Origin: an uncultured Pseudoteredinibacter sp.
Lineage (GTDB): Bacteria > Pseudomonadota > Gammaproteobacteria > Pseudomonadales > Cellvibrionaceae
Assembly (NCBI RefSeq): GCF_947500695.1
Contig: NZ_CANMSS010000002.1
Coordinates: forward strand, 62,001-126,000
DNA length: 64,000 nucleotides
Direction: 5' to 3'
Shown: in pieces, positions 37,564 to 46,770 of the stretch
How the letters are laid out: each line of letters begins with the position of its first letter
Numbering within the stretch: position 1 is the first letter of the stretch
Program-made: the position numbers and the translations under genes
Notes under the pieces: model-generated
What the model was told of the DNA's origin: nothing
Databases searched by the model: none
Seen by the model: only the letters and a program-made list of their open reading frames with translations

Positions 37564-38930
37564 TATTTGTCTCCTTCTGTGCTGTCAGCATGCTTATCTA
37601 GCACCACTACGCTTCGGTTAGCTTTTCGAAAATAGTTATTCATTACCTTTTTCACATCCTCAGCCGTCACTTTTGCCATATCTTTTGAGGCATCGAACAT
37701 CTTTTTATAGTCACCGAAATAAATCTGATAGGTACCTAGCGTATCGGCCTTACCGTTAATAGTGGCTAAAGTATGATACAAACCAACTTGTGCTTGGTTT
37801 TTTACCTTTTGCAGCTCTCTATCACTAACCAATTCATTACGAAGCTTATTGATCTCTTCAATAATTCCCTGCTCCAGCTTTTCTACCGTCACACCCTCTG
37901 CTGCGGTTGCAAAGATGTAAAATATATTGGGGTCGATGCTCTGCGGGTAGTAGGCCCATACATTGGTCGCCAATTGTTTCTGATCGACCAGAGCTCGTGT
38001 TAAGCGTGCACTATCATCACCACTGAGCAGACTCTCGACCATATCCAGAGCGTAGTAGTCCGTATGGCGAGTGTTGGGAACATGAAAGCCCATCATGATG
38101 TTGGGGCTTGAAACAGATTCCTTTTGAACATAGGCTCGGCGCTCGCCTTTTTGCTCAGGTTCAACCGTGTGAATTTTACGAGGCTCTGGCTGCGCTGGGA
38201 TATCTCCGAGATACTTTTTAGCTAGGCGCTCTACCTCTTTCGCGTTAACATCGCCTGCGACCACTACCAAGCCATTATTGGGAGCATAGTAGCGTCGATG
38301 ATAGTCTCGCAGATCTTCGATACTCCAGTTATCAATGTCGGATTGATGACCAATAACCGGCCAGCTATAGGGGTGAGCTCTAAAGGCAATACCCTTTAGC
38401 TCCATCATCATCAAACGAACATTGGAGTTCTCTAGGCCGGTGCTACGCTCTGAAGTTACCACACCGCGCTCACTTTCAACCATTTTCTCATCAATTTTTA
38501 AGTGAGCAATTCGGTCAGACTCTAGATCGAAAATAGTTTCCAAAGCGCTAGCTGGAAACCAATCGGTGTAAACCGTTACATCTTCGGTGGTATAAGCATT
38601 ATTTGCTCCGCCGCTTGCTTCCATAACCCGATCAAACTGCTTTGGGCCGTATTTTTTAGCGCCGTTAAACATCATATGCTCAAAAAAGTGCGACAAGCCG
38701 GTGATGCCTGGCACTTCGTTTCTCGACCCTACCTTCCAAAATAGATACATATTGGCATTGGGAATGGAATCGTCTTCCACTACCATAAATTCCATGCCGT
38801 TTTTTAGGGTAAAGGTTTTGACATCCTCAGCCGTCGTCTGGGCCGACAAATTCATCGACAGCCCCATGCCAATACCGACACTCAATAGTCCGATTCGCAG
38901 CTTGCGAGACCATGATTGTTGTTTTTGCAT
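37563..38930 (-). CDS. M16 zinc metallopeptidase, catalytic partner
   Basis: A 455-residue exported zinc peptidase. The inverted zinc motif HFFEH (residues 81-85) is intact in GLSHFFEHMMFNGAKKYG, and the distal glutamate region (KMVESERGVVTSERS) lies about 75 residues later. A signal peptide ending LSA places it in the periplasm. Together with the overlapping inactive homologue it should form an M16B heterodimer degrading peptides. It is PqqF/L-like in family, but no pqq genes are near, so a role in PQQ synthesis is not supported. Confidence 0.88.
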   Translation of the reverse strand: MQKQQSWSRKLRIGLLSVGIGMGLSMNLSAQTTAEDVKTFTLKNGMEFMVVEDDSIPNANMYLFWKVGSRNEVPGITGLSHFFEHMMFNGAKKYGPKQFDRVMEASGGANNAYTTEDVTVYTDWFPASALETIFDLESDRIAHLKIDEKMVESERGVVTSERSTGLENSNVRLMMMELKGIAFRAHPYSWPVIGHQSDIDNWSIEDLRDYHRRYYAPNNGLVVVAGDVNAKEVERLAKKYLGDIPAQPEPRKIHTVEPEQKGERRAYVQKESVSSPNIMMGFHVPNTRHTDYYALDMVESLLSGDDSARLTRALVDQKQLATNVWAYYPQSIDPNIFYIFATAAEGVTVEKLEQGIIEEINKLRNELVSDRELQKVKNQAQVGLYHTLATINGKADTLGTYQIYFGDYKKMFDASKDMAKVTAEDVKKVMNNYFRKANRSVVVLDKHADSTEGDK

Positions 38931-39043
38931 TTTACTTCCTCGGTAGTGTTCAAATTCGGGTAAACACAGATTTATTATCAGTATGCTCAGGCACTAGCTT
39001 ATTGCTGAATTAGTGCTGGGCAACTACAGCGATATTCCAGACA

Positions 39044-39067
39044 AATACAGTGGATAAACACTGTATT
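39044..39067. promoter_or_regulatory. dyad in the divergent M16/serine hydrolase promoter region
   Basis: AATACAGTG (39044-39052) pairs perfectly with CACTGTATT (39059-39067) across GATAAA. It lies between two divergent genes, with no T-run, so an operator is more likely than a terminator. The regulator is unknown. Confidence 0.4.
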
Positions 39068-39199
39068 GACTCCATATGAGCTGCTTTGACACTATTGTGC
39101 AGTAAAACGGCGATCTAAACATTATGATTTAACCGTCTAAGCCAACACTTAACTTTGACGAATGACGGTCTAAATCCCTCTTTATTAAGGGCATTCGGT

Positions 39200-40348
39200 A
39201 TGAGATTCAGACAGCAGTTAAAAGTTGGCCTAACACTATGCCTTTGGAGTCTATTCCTGATGAGCGCTAATAGCCAAGCCGAACTACAGGCTTTACTCGA
39301 TGCCGAAATCAACAAAACGCTCGAAAATGAGAAGTTGATTGGAATGGGGGGCGTGCTCATTCAAAACGGGGATATCGTCGCTATTAGCGCTCAAGGTTTA
39401 CGCAAAAAAGGCGACGATAGCGAACTAACGGTACAGGACAAGTGGCATTTAGGTTCGGTTACCAAATCGATGACAGCCACCACAATCGCCAGGCTAGTCG
39501 AAAAAGGCAGTTTAAGCTGGGAGCAAAAACTGGACATCATTCCTATCGCCGATTCCGGCCGACACCAAGACTGGACCGCTGCCAGCTTAGAGCAGCTTCT
39601 ACACCATAGCTCCGGCGCTACCGCCAACTTTCCACTGTCGTTGATGTTCAGTGATGACCCGAAAGGCAGTGATAAGCTCAAAAAAGCCCGCTTAAGTGCG
39701 GTGCAGGAAGTATTAAGTAAAGCCTCAGAACATCCTGCAGGCAGTCAATTTCAGTATTCGAATGTTGGCTACACCATCGCTGCAGTGATGGCTGAGCAAG
39801 CCACAGGAAAGAGCTGGGAAACGTTGATCCAAGAAGAACTGTTCACGCCACTGGCACTAGACTCAGCCGGCTTTGGGCCTCCTAAGGACGCCGCAGAGGA
39901 AATCGAACAACCCCGTGGCCACAAGTCTATATTTGGGTTTAAATTCTCTGTGGGCACCGACGCCGACAACCCCAAGGTTATGGGGCCTTCGGGCAATGTT
40001 CATATGAGCCTCGAAGATTTAGCCGCTTATGCCAATTTACACCTACAAGGAGCGCGCGGAGACTCAAGTTACCTTAGCAAAGATAGCTTTGAAGCCTTAC
40101 ACACTAGCCAATTAAACAATTATGCCAAGGGCTGGGTTATAAAAGAACATGATCCACTAGCCGAGGGCAAGGTTATCTGGCACAACGGCAGCAACACCAT
40201 GTGGTATTGCCTACTAACTTTACTCCCTGAGTTAAATATCGCTATTGCTATTACCGTCAATGAAGGCAATATAAAGAAAGCCGAAGGCAGTGCCGTAGAC
40301 ATCACCCGCAAGATGTTAAAGGCCATGCAGAACAGCAAGCAACCCTAA
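39200..40348 (+). CDS. periplasmic serine hydrolase, class C beta-lactamase family
   Basis: A 382-residue exported protein of the beta-lactamase/transpeptidase-like family. Catalytic motifs are SVTK (Ser-x-x-Lys), YSN (in FQYSNVGYTIAAVM) and HNGS in place of KTG (VIWHNGSNTMWY). HxG instead of KTG is common in esterase-like and EstB/D-aminopeptidase-like members, so antibiotic resistance should not be assumed. The ATG at 39200 with AAGGG 8 bases upstream starts a good signal peptide; a TTG 45 bases earlier is in frame. Confidence 0.85.
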   Translation: MRFRQQLKVGLTLCLWSLFLMSANSQAELQALLDAEINKTLENEKLIGMGGVLIQNGDIVAISAQGLRKKGDDSELTVQDKWHLGSVTKSMTATTIARLVEKGSLSWEQKLDIIPIADSGRHQDWTAASLEQLLHHSSGATANFPLSLMFSDDPKGSDKLKKARLSAVQEVLSKASEHPAGSQFQYSNVGYTIAAVMAEQATGKSWETLIQEELFTPLALDSAGFGPPKDAAEEIEQPRGHKSIFGFKFSVGTDADNPKVMGPSGNVHMSLEDLAAYANLHLQGARGDSSYLSKDSFEALHTSQLNNYAKGWVIKEHDPLAEGKVIWHNGSNTMWYCLLTLLPELNIAIAITVNEGNIKKAEGSAVDITRKMLKAMQNSKQP

Positions 40349-40373
40349 TTTCACAAACACAAGGATGGAAGCC

Positions 40374-40667
40374 ATGAATATTATCAGCAAGCTAAAACAG
40401 GCCTCTTTATTGAGCTGCCTGCTTATCGCCGCTGTACCCTCTTCAGCCAACGCTAACCCCTTTGTGAAAGACCCCTTAACCCACGAGCTAGAAAGACAAC
40501 TGCATATTAAAATGAGAGCGAATGCCGCCATTTTAAATGATGATCAGTTTATCAAGGACAAAGCCAAGTATATGCGCAAACTCTTCTTGGCTTTGAAAGC
40601 GGAAGGGTTTTCAGATAAACAGGCATTAGAGCTGGTCAAAGCTAGCCTCCATGAGAGCAGCTTCTAA
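40374..40667 (+). CDS. small exported hypothetical protein
   Basis: A 97-residue protein with a signal peptide (LLSCLLIAAVPSSANA) and a helical, charged mature part ending KASLHESSF. No recognised domain. The ATG at 40374 has AAGGA 8 bases before it; another ATG nine bases earlier directly abuts that site and is less likely. It lies 25 bases after the serine hydrolase gene and 32 before the cupin gene, so it is probably in their operon. Confidence 0.6.
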   Translation: MNIISKLKQASLLSCLLIAAVPSSANANPFVKDPLTHELERQLHIKMRANAAILNDDQFIKDKAKYMRKLFLALKAEGFSDKQALELVKASLHESSF

Positions 40668-40699
40668 GCTAAAGTTTCAGCGATATAAAGGTAAAGCTA

Positions 40700-41080
40700 A
40701 TGTCAAATGAGACAGATAAATCCGTTTCTCTAGACGAGAAGTTTGCGCTCTTCGATGATCATTGGTCTCCCAAAGTGATCGCTCAGTGTAATGGCCAGCT
40801 CGTCAAGCTGGCCAAAGGCAAAGGTGAACTAATTTGGCACAAACACGATAATGAAGACGAATTATTCTTTGTGCACAAAGGCCGGCTTACCTTAAAATTT
40901 CGTGACCGCGAAATCGTTTTAAACCCAGGCGAGCTATTTGTTGTCCCTCGAGGAGTGGAGCACTGCCCACTCGCCGAGGAGGAAACTGAAATCCTACTGT
41001 TCGAGCCCGCGGGAACTGCTCACACCGGGGAGCACAACACAGAACAAACCGTAGCATCAGAAGATCAACCCTGGATCTAA
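40700..41080 (+). CDS. cupin domain protein
   Basis: A 126-residue single-domain cupin. The two conserved motifs are recognisable: ELIWHKHDNEDELFFVHKG (metal ligands H, H and E) and PGELFVVPRGVEHCPLAEEE (last His). It is cytoplasmic, with no signal. Small cupins may be isomerases, dioxygenases or sugar-binding proteins, and the exact role is unclear. It is 23 bases upstream of the Rieske-type gene, suggesting a shared transcript. Confidence 0.8.
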   Translation: MSNETDKSVSLDEKFALFDDHWSPKVIAQCNGQLVKLAKGKGELIWHKHDNEDELFFVHKGRLTLKFRDREIVLNPGELFVVPRGVEHCPLAEEETEILLFEPAGTAHTGEHNTEQTVASEDQPWI

Positions 41081-41103
41081 GCCAACCTCCAAAAAACGAG
41101 ACT

Positions 41104-41523
41104 ATGAAACGTAGAGAATTTCTAAAAGCCAGCAGCGTAGCCAGCGCCAGCGGCGCTCTTGCCGCCTGTGGTGGCCGCACGATTAAACCCCAAAGTGCCG
41201 TGCAACGAGGGGCCTCACTTATCGTTGAAAAATCTAAGCTCAAGAATGGCCAGCTTTATATAGCACACCCCTCAGAACGCTTTCCAATATCAATCATGCA
41301 ACTCGACCAAGATCGCTATTGGGCTAATCTAATGCAATGCAGCCATCAAAAGTGCGAGACACAAGCCAGTGACGAAGGCTATATATGCCCTTGCCACGGC
41401 GCCCGTTATGACAAACAAGGAAAGGTAAACAAAGGCCCAGCAACTGTAGACCTACCTAGTTATCAAGTACTGGATAAAGGCGAGCACCTCTGGGTGGAAC
41501 TAAATGAGCCAGTGAGCAACTAA
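41104..41523 (+). CDS. exported Rieske-type [2Fe-2S] protein
   Basis: A 139-residue protein with a twin-arginine-like start (MKRREFLKASS) and a possible lipobox (LAAC), so it is probably exported folded with its cluster. The Rieske boxes are CSH (LMQCSHQKC) and CPCHG (YICPCHGARYD), giving two Cys and two His ligands. The short spacing fits a compact arsenite-oxidase-small-subunit or Rieske-ferredoxin-like domain. The redox partner is not obvious from neighbours. Confidence 0.8.
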   Translation: MKRREFLKASSVASASGALAACGGRTIKPQSAVQRGASLIVEKSKLKNGQLYIAHPSERFPISIMQLDQDRYWANLMQCSHQKCETQASDEGYICPCHGARYDKQGKVNKGPATVDLPSYQVLDKGEHLWVELNEPVSN

Positions 41524-41570
41524 GCAGCCAATACTGTACAAAGTTCGCTAGAAGCCTTTAGAATATTGTC

Positions 41571-41939
41571 ATGTTTAAATCGCTCACACATATCATTATT
41601 GCATTTGCAGCTCTGCTGGCTATCGCCGGGCAGACCTTCGCCTATGTCAAAATGGCTTGTGAGATGCCAGTGGACCAAGAACTAAGCAGCCATCATGCAA
41701 TGATGGGGCACAGCATAGACAGTACTGCTGATAAGCTCTCCCACGAAGAAATGCCATGCTGTGAAGAAGGCTCAATGGAATGCCCATGTCCTGTAAGCGC
41801 TTGTTCGAATATGGCTCAAATTTCTGCGGAGGCAAATCAGCTACTGCCTGCCTCTAAGCAAAAGCTAGCCTTCGCTACGAATTCTGATCAACCCCATAAC
41901 AGCTATTCCCCCTTAGTTCGCCCACCTATTTTTGCCTAA
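41571..41939 (+). CDS. small exported Cys/Met/His-rich protein, probable metal binder
   Basis: A 122-residue protein with a signal peptide (FAALLAIAGQTFA). The mature part is rich in possible copper ligands: MACEMP, HHAMMGH, EEMPCCEEGSMECPCP and SACSNM. No known domain is recognised. It immediately precedes a CusBA-type efflux operon, with a gap of 117 bases, so a periplasmic copper/silver-binding role is a reasonable inference. Its ribosome binding site is weak. Confidence 0.6.
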   Translation: MFKSLTHIIIAFAALLAIAGQTFAYVKMACEMPVDQELSSHHAMMGHSIDSTADKLSHEEMPCCEEGSMECPCPVSACSNMAQISAEANQLLPASKQKLAFATNSDQPHNSYSPLVRPPIFA

Positions 41940-42056
41940 TACAGGGTTAGTGCGCCCGAAGTTTACGCCGCACTCTTAACTTTTGTATTCATCGCTCTTC
42001 TATATGCATAGCAATATAGCGAAAGAGCTCTTGCCCAGTTTGATCTGGGGGCACTT

Positions 42057-43580
42057 ATGACTAAGACTTTATTTAGATCACTGTTTATTTTATTTATGGG
42101 CGCTGGCTTAGGTTTTGCTGTAAAGCACTTTCAAGGCGGCACTGCTTTGAGCAATGGCAAGCAGGAAACTCAGGACGAAAAACCGTTGTACTGGGTTGCA
42201 CCTATGGATGATAACTATCGCCGGGATCAGCCCGGCAAATCACCAATGGGCATGGACCTCATTCCGGTTTATAAGGAGGCCAGTGCTACAGACCTACATG
42301 GACCGGGAACAATAAAGATAGCCCCCCAGGTGATCAATAATCTAGGGGTTAGAGTGACCCAAGCGCTTAGCGAAACACTAAGCTCAGAAATATCGACTGT
42401 GGGCTATGTGCAATATGATGAAGATCGCTTGATTCATATTCATCCACGCATAGATGGCTGGGTAGAAAAGCTCTATATTAAAGCCGCAGGTAACCCTGTA
42501 AGAAAAGGCCAGCCACTTTACACCCTATACTCTCCAGAACTGGTGAACTCCCAAGAGGAACTGCTACTCGCACTTAAGCGTAACAATAATTCTCTTATTC
42601 GAGCCGCACGTAATCGCATGAAGGCCTTGCACTTATCAAGAGAGTTTATTGAGCAGTTAGAAAAAGATCGGCAAGTAAAACAAACCATTACCTTCTATGC
42701 ACCCCAAAACGGGGTGGTTTCGGAACTTAAAATCCGCGAAGGCTTTTACGTCAACCCTGGGAACACCTTATTAAGCATTGCTCAACTAGACCAAGTTTGG
42801 GTTGAAGCTGAAGTCTTTGAACGAGATGCTGCGATAATCAAGGCCGGCTTAAAAGTATCGATGTATCTGGATTATCTACCTGACAAGCAGTGGCAGGGCA
42901 TTGTCGATTACGTTTACCCAAGTTTAAACAGCGAAACCCGTACATTGAGAGTTAGATTAAAGTTTGACAATCAAGACCTAAGCTTAAAGCCCAATATGTT
43001 TGCCCAAATTAGCATTTACACGGAGCAAGCGAACAGCTCCATTATTGTACCCAAGGAATCGGTAATACGAAGCGGCAAACAAGATCGAGTTGTGCTCGCT
43101 TTAGGGGGTGGTCAATTTAAATCCGTGGAAGTTAAATTGGGTCGTGTGCTTCAAAATAAAATTGAAGTCCTCTCCGGCATAAACGCTGGCGACAGCATTG
43201 TCAGCTCGGCGCATTTCCTATTGGACTCTGAATCCAGCAAGACCTCGGACTTTCTCCGAATGCGGCCCATGCCTGAGGCAGAATACCAACAAGCAACCGT
43301 AAAAGGACTGATTCATCATATTGATAGTAAAAATCGAAGTTTAGATATTAGTCGTGAAGCCATCGAAAAATGGGGGCGAGATGCAGCACGCATGAACTTT
43401 TTGGCCGCAGAGGACATCGACTTATCGGAATTCTCTGCGAATCAAACCGTGACCTTTACCTTTGAAGTTCGAGACGATCTGGTTATTACTGAACTTAAGC
43501 ACAATCTAGAATCGAATCAAGAAACCCTCCAAGAAACAAATCAAGTAGCCAGTCAAAATACAGCGAAGGAGAATATGTAA
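42057..43580 (+). CDS. cusB: CusB-type heavy-metal efflux adaptor
   Basis: A 507-residue periplasmic adaptor. After an N-terminal membrane helix comes a heavy-metal-binding domain (YWVAPMDDNYRRDQPGKSPM, residues 45-64, then GMDLIPVY), then the CusB lipoyl and hairpin domains (IHIHPRIDGWVEKLYIKAAG; FYAPQNGVVSELKIREG). The C-terminus, about residues 410-485, resembles a fused CusF domain, but the usual copper ligands are only partly kept (one Trp and one Met in EAIEKWGRDAARMNF). It delivers monovalent copper or silver to the pump. Stop overlaps cusA (TAATG). Confidence 0.88.
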   Translation: MTKTLFRSLFILFMGAGLGFAVKHFQGGTALSNGKQETQDEKPLYWVAPMDDNYRRDQPGKSPMGMDLIPVYKEASATDLHGPGTIKIAPQVINNLGVRVTQALSETLSSEISTVGYVQYDEDRLIHIHPRIDGWVEKLYIKAAGNPVRKGQPLYTLYSPELVNSQEELLLALKRNNNSLIRAARNRMKALHLSREFIEQLEKDRQVKQTITFYAPQNGVVSELKIREGFYVNPGNTLLSIAQLDQVWVEAEVFERDAAIIKAGLKVSMYLDYLPDKQWQGIVDYVYPSLNSETRTLRVRLKFDNQDLSLKPNMFAQISIYTEQANSSIIVPKESVIRSGKQDRVVLALGGGQFKSVEVKLGRVLQNKIEVLSGINAGDSIVSSAHFLLDSESSKTSDFLRMRPMPEAEYQQATVKGLIHHIDSKNRSLDISREAIEKWGRDAARMNFLAAEDIDLSEFSANQTVTFTFEVRDDLVITELKHNLESNQETLQETNQVASQNTAKENM

Positions 43581-46500
43581 TGATAGAAGCTATCATTCGC
43601 TGGTCGATACACAATCGCTTATTTGTGGTTTTAGCAAGCCTGATGCTTAGCGCTGCGGGTGTTTATTCGCTGAAAAATACCGCTGTGGATGCCATCCCCG
43701 ACCTATCGGACGTACAGGTAATTATAAAAACCAGCTACCCCGGCCAAGCACCCCAAGTCGTACAAGATCAAGTGACTTTTCCCTTAACTACTGCAATGCT
43801 CTCTGTACCAGGAGCGCAAACGGTGAGAGGCTACTCATTTTATGGCGACTCCTATGTGTACATTATTTTCGACGATGACACTGACCTATACTGGGCCCGC
43901 AGTCGGGTACTGGAATATCTCAGCCAAGTTTCCGCCAGCTTGCCCGATACCGCAGTACCCGAACTTGGTCCTGATGCTAGTGGTGTCGGGTGGGTATACA
44001 TCTATGCGTTAAAAGATACTACCGGCAAACACGATTTAAGCCAGTTACGCAGTTTGCAAGACTGGTTCTTAAAGTACGAATTACAAACCGTGAGCGGTGT
44101 TTCTGAAGTCGCGGCTGTTGGCGGCATGGTTAAGCAATATCAGGTGCAAGTCGATCCGGATAAATTGCGCGCCTACAATATTCCGCTCAACCATATTCAC
44201 ACCGCCTTAAGAAGAGGCAATCAAGAAACCGGGGCCTCGGTAGTAGAGATGGCCGAAGCTGAGTACATGGTTGCGGCAACCGGCTATATACAATCAATTG
44301 CCGATATCGAAGCAATACCTTTAGGAATAAATGATCAAGGCACACCTCTCACTGTGGGTGATATCGCCCAAGTTAATATCGGTCCGCAAATGCGACGCGG
44401 TATTGCAGAGCTGAATGGCGAAGGTGAAGTAGCGGGTGGCATTATCATTATGCGCTACGGCGAAAATGCACAAAGAACCATTGATGCGGTCAAAGAAAAG
44501 TTAAACAGCCTTGCAGGCTCTCTTCCTAAGGGAGTAGAAATTGTACCTGTGTACGACCGCTCAAAACTGATTCAAAGCGCCGTTGATAATCTGTGGAGCA
44601 AACTGGGTGAAGAACTCATCATTGTCGCTCTAGTGTGTGCAGCATTTCTATTTCATCTGCGCTCCTCTATCGTCGCAATTATCAGTTTACCACTTGGTAT
44701 TTTGATTTCCTTTATCGTCATGCACTATCAAGGTATCAATGCCAACATTATGTCTCTTGGAGGGATCGCGATCGCCATAGGCGCCATGACCGATGGTGCG
44801 ATTGTTATGATTGAAAATATGCACAAGCATATGGAACGACAAGAGCTAAACGATGGAAACCGTTGGCATGTGGTCGCTCAGGCGGCAACCGAGGTAGGCC
44901 CTGCCCTATTTTTCAGCTTGCTGATTATTACGGTGTCTTTTATGCCGGTTTTTATTTTGGAAGCACAAGAAGGGCGTATGTTCGCGCCGCTTGCCTACAC
45001 CAAAACCTACGCCATGGCGGCAGCCGCCGGCTTGGCGATTACTTTGATACCGGTATTAATGGGTTACTTTATTCGAGGGAAAGTTGTTTCTGAGCGTAAG
45101 AACCCATTGAACCGATTGCTCACCGCCATCTATCTGCCTGTATTGAAAGTAGTTATGGGTGCTCCGAAGTTGACGCTTCTGATAGCGTTGATCATCACGG
45201 TTTTAGGTTTTTATCCCGCCACCAAAATCGGCAGTGAGTTTATTCCTCCTTTAGATGAGGGCGATTTGATGTATATGCCAACGACCTACCCTGGTATATC
45301 GATCGGCAAGGCTCGTGAGCTACTTCAACAAACCGATAAACTGATTCGTACTGTACCGGAGGTTGAAAGTGTCTTTGGTAAAGTTGGGCGAGCGGAATCG
45401 GCAACGGACCCAGCCCCGCTCACTATGATTGAAACGTTTATTCAGTTGAAACCAAAGGAACAGTGGCGTCCAGGCGTCAGTACGGAGTCTCTCAGGGCCG
45501 AGCTTGATCAGTTGGTGAAGTTTCCAGGGCTGAGTAATGCCTGGGTAATGCCCATTAAAACTCGCATTGATATGTTAGCCACTGGTATTAAAACGCCTGT
45601 CGGCATCAAAGTCGCGGGGCCAAACTTATCGGTCATTCAAAAAATTGGGCAAGATCTAGAAAAAATACTCACACCGTTGAAGGGAACTGCTTCGGTCTAC
45701 TCTGAGAGGGTTGCTGGCGGCCGATATATTAAGGTGGACATATCTCGGGAGAAGGCTAGCCGTTTCGGTTTAAATATTGCTGATATTCAGCAAGTAGTTG
45801 CCACTGCTATTGGAGGAATGAATGTTACTCAAACTGTAGAGGGGCAAGAGCGTTACCCGGTAAATCTTCGTTATCCCCAAGACTATCGCAATTCGCCGGA
45901 GCAGTTGTCGCGTTTGCCGGTACTGACGCCTTCGGGCCAACGGATTGCTCTGGGCGATGTTGCAAGTGTGTTTATTGAAGATGGCCCGCCCGGAATTAAA
46001 AGTGAAAATGCTCGGCTCAATGGCTGGACTTTTATCGATATCGATGGTGTTGATATTGGTAGCTATGTCGATAACGCTCAAGCTGTATTGGCGCAGCAAC
46101 TTGAGTTGCCTCCAGGCTACTCTATTAATTGGGCGGGCCAATATGAGTATATGGAGCGCGCAAAGGAAAAACTGAGTTATGTTTTACCACTAACGCTGGC
46201 AATCATTATGCTGTTGCTCTATTTGAGTTTTCGTCGATTTAGTGAGGTTGCAGTAATTGTCCTAAGTTTGCCGATGGCAATGATTGGTGGCCTGTGGTTG
46301 ATGTATTTCGAGGGCTTTAACTTTTCTGTGGCTGTGGGTGTTGGTTTTATCGCTTTGGCCGGTGTCGCCGTTGAGATTGGGGTGATTATGTTGGTTTATC
46401 TTAAGCAGGCTTTGTCTGAGCTTATGAGTAAGGCTTTCGAAAACCAAAAGGCTATTACTATGGATGAGTACCAGCAGGCGCTTATTCAGGGCGCGGGTTT

Positions 46501-46729
46501 AAGGGTTCGTCCGGTTATGATGACGGTGGCTACGATTATTATCGGTTTGTTACCTATTCTCTATGGTAGTGGTACTGGCTCGGAGATTATGAGTCGTATT
46601 GCGGCGCCGATGGTTGGTGGGATGAGTAGTGCGGTGATTCTGACTTTGATTGTTTTACCTGTGCTTTTTGGGCTGCTGAATAGAAAGGAAGTACTGCGTG
46701 TTAATGAGCAGCTTGCTGTTCGGGGCTAG
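43580..46729 (+). CDS. cusA: CusA/CzcA-family heavy-metal RND pump
   Basis: A 1049-residue RND pump. It begins MIEAIIRWSIHNRLFVVLAS and has the heavy-metal RND signature AVDAIPDLSDVQVIIKTSYP. The fourth-helix motif GAMTDGAIVMIENMHKHMER, and methionines in the periplasmic region, favour monovalent Cu/Ag (CusA) over divalent metals. It should pump metal through CusB and an outer-membrane channel, but no cusC lies in the window. The gene's last 500 bases use noticeably more T-ending codons than the start. A structured element lies 42 bases downstream. Confidence 0.9.
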   Translation: MIEAIIRWSIHNRLFVVLASLMLSAAGVYSLKNTAVDAIPDLSDVQVIIKTSYPGQAPQVVQDQVTFPLTTAMLSVPGAQTVRGYSFYGDSYVYIIFDDDTDLYWARSRVLEYLSQVSASLPDTAVPELGPDASGVGWVYIYALKDTTGKHDLSQLRSLQDWFLKYELQTVSGVSEVAAVGGMVKQYQVQVDPDKLRAYNIPLNHIHTALRRGNQETGASVVEMAEAEYMVAATGYIQSIADIEAIPLGINDQGTPLTVGDIAQVNIGPQMRRGIAELNGEGEVAGGIIIMRYGENAQRTIDAVKEKLNSLAGSLPKGVEIVPVYDRSKLIQSAVDNLWSKLGEELIIVALVCAAFLFHLRSSIVAIISLPLGILISFIVMHYQGINANIMSLGGIAIAIGAMTDGAIVMIENMHKHMERQELNDGNRWHVVAQAATEVGPALFFSLLIITVSFMPVFILEAQEGRMFAPLAYTKTYAMAAAAGLAITLIPVLMGYFIRGKVVSERKNPLNRLLTAIYLPVLKVVMGAPKLTLLIALIITVLGFYPATKIGSEFIPPLDEGDLMYMPTTYPGISIGKARELLQQTDKLIRTVPEVESVFGKVGRAESATDPAPLTMIETFIQLKPKEQWRPGVSTESLRAELDQLVKFPGLSNAWVMPIKTRIDMLATGIKTPVGIKVAGPNLSVIQKIGQDLEKILTPLKGTASVYSERVAGGRYIKVDISREKASRFGLNIADIQQVVATAIGGMNVTQTVEGQERYPVNLRYPQDYRNSPEQLSRLPVLTPSGQRIALGDVASVFIEDGPPGIKSENARLNGWTFIDIDGVDIGSYVDNAQAVLAQQLELPPGYSINWAGQYEYMERAKEKLSYVLPLTLAIIMLLLYLSFRRFSEVAVIVLSLPMAMIGGLWLMYFEGFNFSVAVGVGFIALAGVAVEIGVIMLVYLKQALSELMSKAFENQKAITMDEYQQALIQGAGLRVRPVMMTVATIIIGLLPILYGSGTGSEIMSRIAAPMVGGMSSAVILTLIVLPVLFGLLNRKEVLRVNEQLAVRG

Positions 46730-46770
46730 CTTGATATAGGCAGTTATTTTTTAGGGCTGATTATCTGGCC

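Noticed and set aside
37563..38930. M16 peptidase as PqqF serving the PQQ dehydrogenase at 1.8-4.0 kb
   Set aside because: It is 34 kb away, exported and paired with an inactive homologue. No pqqA-E genes are present.
39200..40348. Serine hydrolase as an AmpC antibiotic-resistance enzyme, induced by the BlaI system at 53 kb
   Set aside because: KTG is replaced by HNG, the gene is 13 kb from blaI, and no TGCTAA-type dyad precedes it. Esterase or peptidase activity is equally likely.
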